Shown: in pieces, positions 1 to 5,764 of the stretch
How positions within the stretch are numbered: the first letter of the stretch is position 1
Layout: every line of letters starts with the position of its first letter
DNA from: Caldilinea sp. CFX5
GTDB taxonomy: Bacteria > Chloroflexota > Anaerolineae > Caldilineales > Caldilineaceae
Assembly: GCA_021405325.1 (NCBI GenBank)
Contig: QWII01000188.1
Location: 1-7,843, forward strand
Length of the DNA stretch: 7,843 nucleotides
Direction: 5' to 3'
The notes under the pieces: model-generated
Told to the model about the DNA's origin: nothing
Seen by the model: the letters and a program-made list of their open reading frames with translations, nothing else
Database searches by the model: none
Translations under genes and position numbers: made by a program

Positions 1-138
1 AGCCACATCGGCATTGGTTTCGTATAAGGCGTGCGCCTGGGCGCTGCGTTGTCCGGGCAGCGCCTGAGCGCCGAAACCTGCTAACCACAGGAGGGCGCAA
101 CAGAGCAAAGCCGACAACATGATTATCTTAGAACGCAT
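1..138 (-). CDS. N-terminus of an exported protein, function unknown (partial)
   Basis: Reading the minus strand from the ATG at 138-136, the frame stays open for 46 codons to the left edge of the window. The protein begins with a short basic start (MRSK), then a long hydrophobic run rich in Leu, Ala and Cys (about residues 5-22), then a small-residue stretch around residues 23-36 (GAQA, SAQA) that would suit signal peptidase I cleavage. This is a typical Sec signal peptide. The two adjacent cysteines at 13-14 are not preceded by a lipobox, so a lipoprotein is unlikely. The mature part seen (AHALYETNADVA) is too short to name a family. The start is supported by an AAGGAAGGA ribosome binding site at 152-144 (minus strand), five bases before the ATG. 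The gene is divergent from everything else in the window. Confidence 0.72.
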   Translation of the reverse strand, partial: MRSKIIMLSALLCCALLWLAGFGAQALPGQRSAQAHALYETNADVA

Positions 139-649
139 GAAGATCCTTCCTTCACAACAGAACAAAACAATTGGCATTATCTTCTGTACTTGACGTGGAT
201 AGCGTTGAGCAGGTCTACGGTTATCGTTCAAGCACATTCTCCGCAATGTGTCTGTTATTACTGAGTAAACAGAGTGAGATCTAGCTCATTAGGTCATATT
301 GCACCTCCGGCAGAGTCTCGCCTTTATTTTTGAATAGAATGATTGCCGTTTGGAAAGTCGGCATAATTCACATGATTGCGATAGCCGCGTAACTAACTCT
401 CCAAAAATTCGTCAAGATTGGTGGATGCATAATGGAACAGATGATTCGCCAGGCAATTCTCCTTTGCTTAGAACAGATTTTAAACTTGTAATATCATCAC
501 GTCGTGGCGAGAACAATGAAGGCGCTGTAGCGACAAGCAAAAGGGGAAGGAGTAGGCGAGAACAAGGAATGTTGCCTTCACCGCTTTTAGTACACGAACC
601 ATTCAAATAATCTAAGGAAACTGTAAGAATAGTGGTACTTTTGTCATTG

Positions 650-694
650 TTGAAAGGTAAGTGTCAGGAAAATGAGTGCAATTTACCTTTTCAA
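650..694. repeat. Stem-loop, about 11-bp arms, 22-nt loop
   Basis: TTGAAAGGTAA at 650-660 is complementary to TTACCTTTTCAA at 683-694, with one bulged T. The loop is 22 nt. The overall geometry resembles the two conserved-loop hairpins at 788-834 and 1282-1323, but neither the shared loop sequence nor the shared upstream flank is present here. It may be an independent fold or a diverged relative. No function can be assigned. Confidence 0.45.
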
Positions 695-774
695 TCACTC
701 AAATTTCTGGTATACTGTATTAACAGGATCGCCTTGAACGCGAACACGCCATTAGGAGTGCTTCAACGTTTGCA

Positions 775-842
775 TCCTGTAGTCAAATGGGGGGTGCTGA
801 AGATGACCTGGCCGGGTTTATGCAGCACCCCTCAAATTTTTT
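775..842 (+). ncRNA. Conserved-loop hairpin element, copy 1
   Basis: The element starts with TCCTGTAGTCAAA (775-787). A 12-bp stem follows: 788-799 (TGGGGGGTGCTG) pairs with 823-834 (CAGCACCCCTCA), with one G-T wobble. The 23-nt loop contains GACCTGGCCGGGTTT at 805-819. Within the loop, GACCT and GGGTT can pair around a GGCC tetraloop, using two G-T wobbles. A run of six T at 837-842 follows three bases after the stem, so this copy could also end transcription. A second copy at 1263-1323 keeps the flank and loop exactly but has a wholly different stem, which suggests the fold is what is maintained. Orientation is set by the shared sequence; whether it is transcribed is unknown, and the RNA type is an inference. 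It could instead be a DNA hairpin, such as an element end. Confidence 0.5.
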
Positions 843-1142
843 GTCGTTCTCATGCCCTTTTTCTGGCAGCAAGGTGCGTTTGCAACCTCTTGCTGAGAAA
901 AGAGATACAATAAGTAAGTTTTATGGTATAGGTGAGTAACTGATCATAACAAAATGTCTCTATCTAGTGGTAAGTATCAGCGTAAACTATAGGGCAATTA
1001 CGCGATCATTGGCAGCCACAAAGAACGCATAGGCAACAGCTTGAATAGTGATTCGCGATTAGCAGACAATCATGAAAATGTGTGATTCGGATGTCGCTTG
1101 GACATAGCCAATGAATGTGTAAATTTTGGCTTGCCCGCTAGG

Positions 1143-1166
1143 CCAATTGGCACTTTGCACAATTGG
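1143..1166. repeat. CCAATTG inverted repeat
   Basis: CCAATTG at 1143-1149 is inverted as CAATTGG at 1160-1166 with ten bases between. The left half also lies within a 10-bp palindrome, GCCAATTGGC (1142-1151). CAATTGGCA recurs at 168-176. This may be a protein-binding site or chance in AT-rich sequence. No gene start lies close by, so a regulatory role is not supported by position. Confidence 0.25.
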
Positions 1167-1262
1167 TACGGTAGCACTGTGAATTTGATGTGGTAAAAGC
1201 GAGGCAATTGCAGTGGCAGAACTGCCTTAAACGCTCCACCAAAGAGATTTCGCAACATAAGT

Positions 1263-1323
1263 TCCTGTAGTCAAAACGAGGGGAAATGGTAAAACGACCT
1301 GGCCGGGTTTTGGTACCATTTCC
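1263..1323 (+). ncRNA. Conserved-loop hairpin element, copy 2
   Basis: The flank TCCTGTAGTCAAA (1263-1275) is identical to copy 1. A perfect 10-bp stem follows: 1282-1291 (GGAAATGGTA) pairs with 1314-1323 (TACCATTTCC). The 22-nt loop carries GACCTGGCCGGGTTT at 1296-1310, identical over 15 bases to copy 1. The spacing from flank to loop motif is 20 nt here against 17 nt in copy 1. The stem sequences of the two copies share almost nothing, yet each is internally complementary. No T-run follows directly, so termination is not a shared property. Transcription and function are unknown. Confidence 0.5.
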
Positions 1324-1484
1324 AATGATACTATTTATTCTTTACGATTGTTGGTATTTACTTGTTTGTGTTGACCTGTTTGTGTTGGCTACAACAAATT
1401 TACTACGTGATTGCATGCCGCTAAATCATTTTATATATGTACTATACAACACTTTTTGTAAATTTTTGCTTACAATTTCCATTT

Positions 1485-1508
1485 TGGCTTACAGTTATCT
1501 GTAAGTCA
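1485..1508. repeat. Stem-loop with TTAT loop, possible weak terminator
   Basis: TGGCTTACAG (1485-1494) pairs with CTGTAAGTCA (1499-1508) over ten positions including one G-T wobble, around a TTAT tetraloop. A run of five T follows only after several bases (1514-1518), so a classic intrinsic terminator on the plus strand is possible but weak. The left arm is part of a 19-bp spaced near-duplication (ATTTTTGCTTACA at 1462-1474, ATTTTGGCTTACA at 1481-1493). Confidence 0.35.
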
Positions 1509-1617
1509 CCTGTGTTTTTGTAGGACTTCATTGTATCTGCTCCTTACCTTTCCTTCCCTTGCCGCTGTACGGCACACTTGCTTGCCTCACCAGCCAACTT
1601 CTGATCGCATGTTCACC

Positions 1618-1647
1618 TTGACTACCACACTGGATACCAAATAGAAT
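1618..1647 (+). promoter_or_regulatory. Candidate sigma-70-type promoter for the fucosidase gene
   Basis: TTGACT (1618-1623) and TAGAAT (1642-1647) are each one base from the -35 and -10 consensus and are separated by 18 bases, the same spacing as the stronger promoter at 3235-3264. Transcription would start near 1654, giving a leader of roughly 135 nt before the fucosidase ATG. Position and direction suit the downstream gene. This is a by-eye match only. Confidence 0.5.
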
Positions 1648-1727
1648 GGGATTGCGATGGATGCAGTTCAGATCCTTCTAATCCAATCTATGCTTACAAG
1701 CAGCACAGGAGATAACCTACTACCGTT

Positions 1728-1743
1728 GTGTAAAGCGTTACTT
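1728..1743. promoter_or_regulatory. Operator-like palindrome upstream of the fucosidase gene
   Basis: GTAAAGCGTTAC (1730-1741) is palindromic at 10 of 12 positions. With its flanks it reads GTGTAAAGCGTTACTT, which has the half-site spacing of LacI/GalR-family operators (GTGTAA-N4-TTACAC-like), although the centre is GC rather than the usual CG and the right outer half is poor. It lies in the leader, about 46 bases before the ATG, where a sugar-responsive repressor could act. Regulation by such a repressor would be typical for a glycosidase gene but is an inference. Confidence 0.3.
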
Positions 1744-1788
1744 CCTGGCGCTCGTCAGTATAGCTAATTGACCCAAAGGAGACAATCT

Positions 1789-3060
1789 ATGACAGACAGC
1801 CGCTGGTTTACCCATGATCGTTTTGGTCTCTTTATCCACTGGGGCATCTACGCCCTGCCGGCGCGCCACGAGTGGATTAAGAACCGGGAAAAGATTTCAG
1901 ACGAGGATTATCAGAAATATTTCGATCACTTTGATCCCGACCTCTACAACCCATCGACCTGGGCGCAAGAGGCGAAGAATGCCGGCATGAAATATTTTGT
2001 CGTCACCACCAAGCACCACGACGGCTTCTGCCTCTGGGACTCGGCGCTGACCGCCTACAAGGCGACCAACACGCCGGCCAAACGCGATCTGCTCAAGCCG
2101 ATGGTGCAGGCATTTCGTAGTGAGGGCCTGAAGATCGGCTTCTACCACTCGGTGATCGACTGGCATCATCCCCAATTTACCATTGATGGTCTCCATCCCA
2201 TGCGCGACAATCTGGCCTTCCGCGAAGCCGCCAAAAACCGGGACATGGCCCAATACCGCGACTATCTCCACGGCCAGACCCGTGAACTGGTTACGCAATT
2301 CGGCAAGATCGACATCATGTGGTTCGACTTCTCCTACCCGCAGATGGATTGGGGCTGGGCCACGGGCAAGGGGCAAGAAGCTTGGGATTCCCACCGCTTG
2401 ATGGCGATGGTGCGCGAGTTGCAACCGGGGGTGCTGGTCAATGACCGGCTGGGCATTGGCGGCGACCTCAAGACGCCGGAGCAATACCAACCCGCCGGCA
2501 AGATGCTGATCGACGGCAAACCAGTCCTCTGGGAAGCGTGTCAGACGCTCAACGGCAGTTGGGGCTATCACCGCGACAACCTGGATTGGAAGTCGAGCGA
2601 TATGTTGCTCCGTATGTTGGTCGATGGCGTGTCGAAAGATGGCAACCTGCTGCTCAACGTCGGCCCCAACGCCCGTGGCGAATTTGAACCCAAAGCCCTC
2701 GACCGCCTGCGCGACATCGGCGCCTGGATGCGGCTGCACGGCCGGTCGATCTACGGCTGCGGCGCCAGTGACTTCACCCCGCCGCCCGATTGCCGCTATA
2801 CACAAAATGGCAACCGACTTTACTTACACATCTTTGATTGGCCCTTCCGGCACGTTCATTTGAAGGATTTGGGTGATCGGGTCGAATATGCCCAATTACT
2901 GAATGACGCCAGCGAAGTCCGCATGACCGTCATCGATCCGCACCAAGGCGCGCAAAATACCACAATGGGTGGTCTGGCGCCCAATACCCTCACCCTGGAA
3001 CTGCCGGTGCAGAAGCCGCCGGTCAGCGTGCCGGTGATTGAATTATTCTTGAAGAGTTAG
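1789..3060 (+). CDS. Alpha-L-fucosidase, glycoside hydrolase family 29
   Basis: Hydrolyses terminal alpha-linked L-fucose with retention of configuration. The 423-residue protein shows GH29 hallmarks in order: FGLFIHWGIYALPA (12-25, with H17), TTKHHDGFCLWDS (73-85), YHS (119-121), MWFD (177-180), WEACQTLNGSWGY (248-260), GNLLLNVGP (285-293) and SIYG (320-323). D180 in the WFD motif is the expected nucleophile; the acid/base residue cannot be assigned confidently. Residues 1 to about 325 form the catalytic barrel and about 335-423 a small beta-rich C-terminal domain. There is no signal peptide and no carbohydrate-binding module, so the enzyme is probably cytoplasmic and acts on imported oligosaccharides or glycosides. 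The start is the ATG at 1789, seven bases after AAAGGAG (1775-1781); an in-frame TTG at 1768 lies upstream of that site and is unlikely. The gene stands alone between two promoters, with no sugar transporter beside it. Linkage preference is not readable from the sequence. Confidence 0.95.
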   Translation: MTDSRWFTHDRFGLFIHWGIYALPARHEWIKNREKISDEDYQKYFDHFDPDLYNPSTWAQEAKNAGMKYFVVTTKHHDGFCLWDSALTAYKATNTPAKRDLLKPMVQAFRSEGLKIGFYHSVIDWHHPQFTIDGLHPMRDNLAFREAAKNRDMAQYRDYLHGQTRELVTQFGKIDIMWFDFSYPQMDWGWATGKGQEAWDSHRLMAMVRELQPGVLVNDRLGIGGDLKTPEQYQPAGKMLIDGKPVLWEACQTLNGSWGYHRDNLDWKSSDMLLRMLVDGVSKDGNLLLNVGPNARGEFEPKALDRLRDIGAWMRLHGRSIYGCGASDFTPPPDCRYTQNGNRLYLHIFDWPFRHVHLKDLGDRVEYAQLLNDASEVRMTVIDPHQGAQNTTMGGLAPNTLTLELPVQKPPVSVPVIELFLKS

Positions 3061-3074
3061 CGCACCTGCCCTTT

Positions 3075-3148
3075 CGTCCCGTAGGGACACTTGCGTTTAG
3101 AGGGATAGCATCATCTTCTCTCCTAAACGCAAGCGTCCCTACGGGACG
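3075..3148. repeat. Large foldback repeat (GTCCCGTAGGGAC family), copy 1
   Basis: The arms 3075-3100 and 3123-3148 are complementary over 26 bp with a single mismatch (3089/3134), around a 22-nt loop. Each arm itself carries a GTCCCGTAGGGAC mini-palindrome followed by a TTGCGTTTAG-type tail. It begins 14 bases after the fucosidase stop codon. There is no T-run after the stem, so it is not a canonical intrinsic terminator, though such a stem could stabilise the 3' end or slow transcription. A half copy lies at 7548-7572 after livG, showing that this is a dispersed REP-like family. Confidence 0.8.
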
Positions 3149-3182
3149 GGCAAACCAGCGTCAGCGAAATGTACAGTCAAAA

Positions 3183-3207
3183 ATCCGTTGCTACCCAAAT
3201 CCGTTGT
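3183..3207. repeat. ATCCGTTG dispersed repeat, copy 1
   Basis: A 25-base segment containing AAATCCGTTG twice (3181-3190 and 3197-3206, 16-bp period). It matches 7819-7843 at the right edge of the window at 21 of 25 positions without gaps. At the other site the segment is the right arm of a foldback; here no left arm was found, so this may be a decayed half copy. Confidence 0.5.
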
Positions 3208-3234
3208 TCTGTTCCCACACATGCGCTGTTAAAC

Positions 3235-3264
3235 TTGACAGTTCCCTAACTTTCGCCGTATGAT
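3235..3264 (+). promoter_or_regulatory. Strong sigma-70-type promoter for the ABC importer genes
   Basis: TTGACA (3235-3240) matches the -35 consensus perfectly and TATGAT (3259-3264) matches the -10 at five of six bases, 18 bases apart. Expected start of transcription is about 3271, leaving a leader of roughly 107 nt before the solute-binding protein. It is the best promoter match in the window and sits just before the first gene of the importer cluster. Confidence 0.65.
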
Positions 3265-3267
3265 TGC

Positions 3268-3283
3268 GCACACTACGGTGTGC
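3268..3283. promoter_or_regulatory. Inverted repeat at the predicted transcription start
   Basis: GCACAC-TACG-GTGTGC is a perfect 6-bp inverted repeat with a four-base centre, placed immediately after the -10 box and over the expected start site. As DNA it is where a repressor would block initiation. As RNA it would be a C(UACG)G hairpin, a member of the very stable UNCG tetraloop class, but only if transcription begins at or before about 3268. Position favours the operator reading. Confidence 0.4.
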
Positions 3284-3377
3284 TGCGACTGCAATTCCCC
3301 ATCAGCTCACCGGAATTCCAGCTTGTTTTATCCTACCCAGTTTAACCCTGCGTTTCCAATTATAAGGAGAGCATCCT

Positions 3378-4664
3378 ATGCCACGCCATGGACGTTACCG
3401 ACTGTTGGCGCTTTTTCTCTCACTGATTTTTGTATTGGCTGCCTGTGCCGCCCCGGCCGCCCCGGCCACTGGCGGTGAAGCGCCCGCTGCCGCCCCGCCG
3501 GCGGAAGCGGCCCCACCCGCCGCCGAACCGGGCAACGACAACGTCATCAAGATCGGCGCCATGTACCCCCTCACCGGCGACCAGGCTAAGCTTGGCGAAG
3601 ACAACAAGAACGGGCTGGATCTCGCCGTCGCCGAGATCAATGCCGCCGGCGGCATCAAAGCATTGGGTGGCGCCCAAATCGAATTAGTCTGGGGTGACAC
3701 GCAGGCCAAGGCCGAAGTCGGCATCAGCGAAGTGACCCGCCTGATCCAACAGGAAGGGGTGCTGGCGGTGATCGGCGCCTATAACTCCAGCGTCACCAAC
3801 CCGGCCACCCAGGAAGCCGAAAAGCTCAAGACTCCCTTTGTGGTGAGCATGGCGGTGTCCGACAAGATCACTGAGCGTGGGTTCAAATATACCTTCCGTC
3901 TCTGTCCTAAGGCCAGTTGGTATGCCAAAGATCAGGTCGCCTTCCTCAAGGATCTGAAAGAGATGGCTGGTTTGGATATTAAAAAGGTAGCGCTGCTCCA
4001 CGAAGACAGCGACTTTGGCGAATCGACCGCCGCCGGTCAGAAGCAATATCTGGCCGAAGCCGGCATGGAGATGGTGCTAGAAGTCAAGTATAGCGCCAAT
4101 GCGCCCGACCTGACCACCGAAGTCTCCAAGATCAAAGCCGCCAACCCGGATGCCGTGTTGACCGTCACCTATCTCAACGACTCGATCTTGATCTCCCAAG
4201 CGCGCGAAGCGTTGGGGTTGACCAACATCCCGTGGGTGGACGCCGCCGGCGGCACCATTGATCCGGAATTTATCAAGCAACTGGGCGCCAGCGCCGAAGG
4301 TTGGTTCACCGAAATGGAATATTCCAAATATGCGGCCGGCGCCGAAGGGCTGAACAACCGCTTCAAGGAAAAGTATGGCTATGACATTACCGGCAACAGC
4401 GTCTACGCCTATCAAGCCGGCTATGTCATTGCCGACGCCCTAGAACGGGCCGGCAAGGCGGACAAAGACGCCCTGCGCGACGCCCTGGCCACGACCAAGA
4501 TGCCCAAGGGCGATACGATGGTCATGCACTTTAGCGAGCTGCTCTTTGACGAACAGGGCCAAAACCCCAACGCCACCGTCTTTGTCATGCAGGTGCAAAA
4601 CGGCGAATTGATCCCGGTCTGGCCGAAGGACGCGGCGTATAAGCCGGTGAATCCATTGCAATAA
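3378..4664 (+). CDS. livK: Branched-chain amino acid type ABC transporter solute-binding lipoprotein
   Basis: Extracellular substrate-capturing component of a LIV-I/HAAT importer (type I periplasmic-binding fold, LIVBP-like). The 428-residue precursor has a basic N-terminus, a hydrophobic segment (about 9-22) and a perfect lipobox LAAC, so Cys23 should be lipidated and anchor the protein to the membrane. Residues 24 to about 53 are a flexible Ala/Pro-rich linker. The binding domain starts at IKIGAMYPLTGDQA (57-70) and shows family features: GLDLAVAEINAAGGI (79-93), LVWGDTQ (103-109), AVIGAYNSSVTNPA (130-143), ALLHEDSDFGES (205-216) and AYQAGYVIADALERAG (344-359). The start has AAGGAGA (3364-3370) seven bases before the ATG. 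It is the first gene of the cluster, followed by livH after a 194-bp repeat-filled gap. The substrate may be leucine/isoleucine/valine, but this family also binds urea, short amides and aromatic acids, so the ligand is not certain. Confidence 0.93.
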   Translation: MPRHGRYRLLALFLSLIFVLAACAAPAAPATGGEAPAAAPPAEAAPPAAEPGNDNVIKIGAMYPLTGDQAKLGEDNKNGLDLAVAEINAAGGIKALGGAQIELVWGDTQAKAEVGISEVTRLIQQEGVLAVIGAYNSSVTNPATQEAEKLKTPFVVSMAVSDKITERGFKYTFRLCPKASWYAKDQVAFLKDLKEMAGLDIKKVALLHEDSDFGESTAAGQKQYLAEAGMEMVLEVKYSANAPDLTTEVSKIKAANPDAVLTVTYLNDSILISQAREALGLTNIPWVDAAGGTIDPEFIKQLGASAEGWFTEMEYSKYAAGAEGLNNRFKEKYGYDITGNSVYAYQAGYVIADALERAGKADKDALRDALATTKMPKGDTMVMHFSELLFDEQGQNPNATVFVMQVQNGELIPVWPKDAAYKPVNPLQ

Positions 4665-4671
4665 TTGCTAC

Positions 4672-4850
4672 GTGATTCGTATTGCGTGATTCGTATTGCG
4701 TGATTCGTGTTGCGTACTTGTCGAAGAGTTCTAGATTGCTACAGCAAAGCGATAGTATTTATTCGCTTTCAGAAGCAGACGAACTTACATGATTTGTACA
4801 CGCAACACGCAACACGGATCACGTAGCACGAATCACGCAACACGAATCAC
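4672..4850. repeat. Foldback of 14-mer repeats between the binding protein and livH
   Basis: The left arm (4672-4715) is built of a 14-bp unit, TTGCGTGATTCGTA/G, at 4682-4695 and 4696-4709, with a variant unit before and a partial one after. The right arm (4807-4850) is the inverted complement of the same units. The arms match at 39 of 44 positions; as RNA some of the mismatches become G-U pairs. Between them (4716-4806) is a separate small stem, AAAGCGA (4746-4752) with TCGCTTT (4763-4769). The right arm ends eight bases before the livH start codon. In a polycistronic mRNA this would be a long hairpin between genes and could uncouple expression of the binding protein from the permeases. No T-run follows. 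Confidence 0.8.
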
Positions 4851-4858
4851 CTAACCCT

Positions 4859-5752
4859 ATGACCCTTCCCGCACCCGAACTCCTCATGCAGGCCATCATT
4901 ACCGGCCTGTTGATTGGTTCTGTCTATACCTTGATCTCGATTGGGCTGAGCCTGATCTGGGGCGTTATGCGCATTGTCAACTTTGCCCACGGCGAGTTTT
5001 TGATGATCGGCCTCTATCTGGTCTATTATCTCGTCTCCGGCGGCGGGTGGAATGTCTACATGACGGCTCTGTTGGCGGCGCCGGTTCTCTTTTTTATTGG
5101 CATGGGGGTCTTTCACTGGACCATCCGCCCGATCCTCGGCCACGATTCGATGAATCAGATTATGTTGACGCTGGGGCTGTCGCTCATTTTACAGAACACA
5201 GCGCAGGCGATCTTCAAGGCCAATGTCCTGACCGTGCGCACGCCCTATACCGCCTGGATCTATCCGCTCTTTGACGGCAAAGTGATCATCCGCATGTCTC
5301 AATTGATTGCGGCGGTGGGTGCGCTGTTGACCACCTTTGCGCTCTACTGGTTCTTACAAAAGACCGATGCCGGGCGCGCCATTCGGGCCGCCGCGCAAAA
5401 TCGTAACGCCGCCACGCTGATGGGCATCAATGTCGAACAGACCTATCGTCTCGCCTTCGGCTTGGGCGCCGGAACGTTGGGTGTGGCGGCGGCGTTGATG
5501 ACCCCCTTCTACTACGCCTCGCCGACGGTAGGTCTTTTCTTTGGGCTGGTGGCCTATATTGTGGTGGTGATGGGCGGGTTGGGCAGCTTTATCGGCACCC
5601 TGCTGGCGGGGCTGATCATTGCGCTGACGGAAGAGGTCGGCAAGGTCTTTCTGGCGGAAGGGGCCGACGCGCGTGCGCTCATGTTTATCGTCTTCGTGCT
5701 GGTTCTCCTGGTGCTGCCCCAAGGCATCTTAGCCGGCAGACGGCAACGGTAG
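4859..5752 (+). CDS. livH: Branched-chain amino acid type ABC transporter permease LivH
   Basis: One of the two membrane subunits that form the channel of the importer. The 297-residue protein is mostly hydrophobic, with about eight membrane segments (for example around 12-34, 46-61, 69-89, 100-118, 146-166, 198-220, 224-255 and 272-290). It has the LivH signature SLIWGVMRIVNFAHGEFLMI (31-50) and the cytoplasmic coupling loop GRAIRAAAQNRNAATLMGIN (172-191), which contacts the ATPase. Length is normal for the family. The ATG at 4859 has no Shine-Dalgarno sequence; the bases before it (CACCTAACCCT) belong to or follow the repeat. The next in-frame ATG (4886, residue 10) also lacks one and would leave a very short N-terminus, so 4859 is kept. 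livM follows after 12 bp. Confidence 0.93.
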   Translation: MTLPAPELLMQAIITGLLIGSVYTLISIGLSLIWGVMRIVNFAHGEFLMIGLYLVYYLVSGGGWNVYMTALLAAPVLFFIGMGVFHWTIRPILGHDSMNQIMLTLGLSLILQNTAQAIFKANVLTVRTPYTAWIYPLFDGKVIIRMSQLIAAVGALLTTFALYWFLQKTDAGRAIRAAAQNRNAATLMGINVEQTYRLAFGLGAGTLGVAAALMTPFYYASPTVGLFFGLVAYIVVVMGGLGSFIGTLLAGLIIALTEEVGKVFLAEGADARALMFIVFVLVLLVLPQGILAGRRQR

Positions 5753-5764
5753 GGGGTAGTCATC

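Larger units (their letters stand above)
139..1617. other. Long non-coding stretch between divergent genes
   Basis: About 1.5 kb with no credible gene. It is visibly AT-richer than the coding parts. The open frames in it (for example 350-610, 632-913 and 1286-1504 on plus) have no ribosome binding site, low-complexity or Cys/Leu-rich translations and no recognisable domain. It contains several inverted repeats: a small one at 251-273 (TCTGTT / AACAGA), one at 650-694, two that share a loop sequence (775-834 and 1263-1323), a CCAATTG pair at 1143-1166, and a stem at 1485-1508. There is also a 14-bp period duplication at 1363-1387 (TGTTTGTGTTG twice). No tRNA, transposase remnant or CRISPR array was seen. 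The stretch could be degraded DNA, a home for small RNAs, or both. Confidence 0.6.

Noticed and set aside
350..610. Open frame of 86 codons on the plus strand
   Set aside because: No ribosome binding site, composition unlike the real proteins of the window, no domain, and the opposite strand is equally open in part of it.
632..913. Open frame of 93 codons on the plus strand
   Set aside because: Runs straight through the conserved-loop hairpin at 775-834, is rich in Cys and Leu without order, and has no ribosome binding site.
1286..1504. Hydrophobic open frame of 72 codons, possible small membrane protein
   Set aside because: Begins inside the stem of the second conserved-loop hairpin. The hydrophobicity follows from the T-rich strand. 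GGGGAAATGG before it resembles a weak ribosome site, but nothing else supports a gene.
1768..1791. Upstream TTG start for the fucosidase, seven codons earlier
   Set aside because: The AAAGGAG ribosome site at 1775-1781 lies downstream of this TTG and is correctly spaced for the ATG at 1789.
1897..2805. 302-codon open frame on the minus strand
   Set aside because: Antisense shadow of the GH29 gene. It lies wholly inside it and reads as low-complexity His/Val/Gly/Ala-rich sequence typical of the antisense frame of a GC-rich gene.
3075..3148. Foldback considered as a standard intrinsic terminator
   Set aside because: The stem is much longer than usual, the loop is 22 nt and no T-run follows on either side. 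It is better described as a repeat element.
3268..3283. Hairpin considered as the core of a riboswitch or attenuator
   Set aside because: It lies at or before the expected transcription start, and the rest of the short leader shows no further conserved fold, leader peptide or terminator.
4672..4715. 14-mer repeats considered as regulator-binding iterons of an origin
   Set aside because: Only two to three units with an inverted set nearby, placed between two genes of one transporter cluster, with no replication gene.
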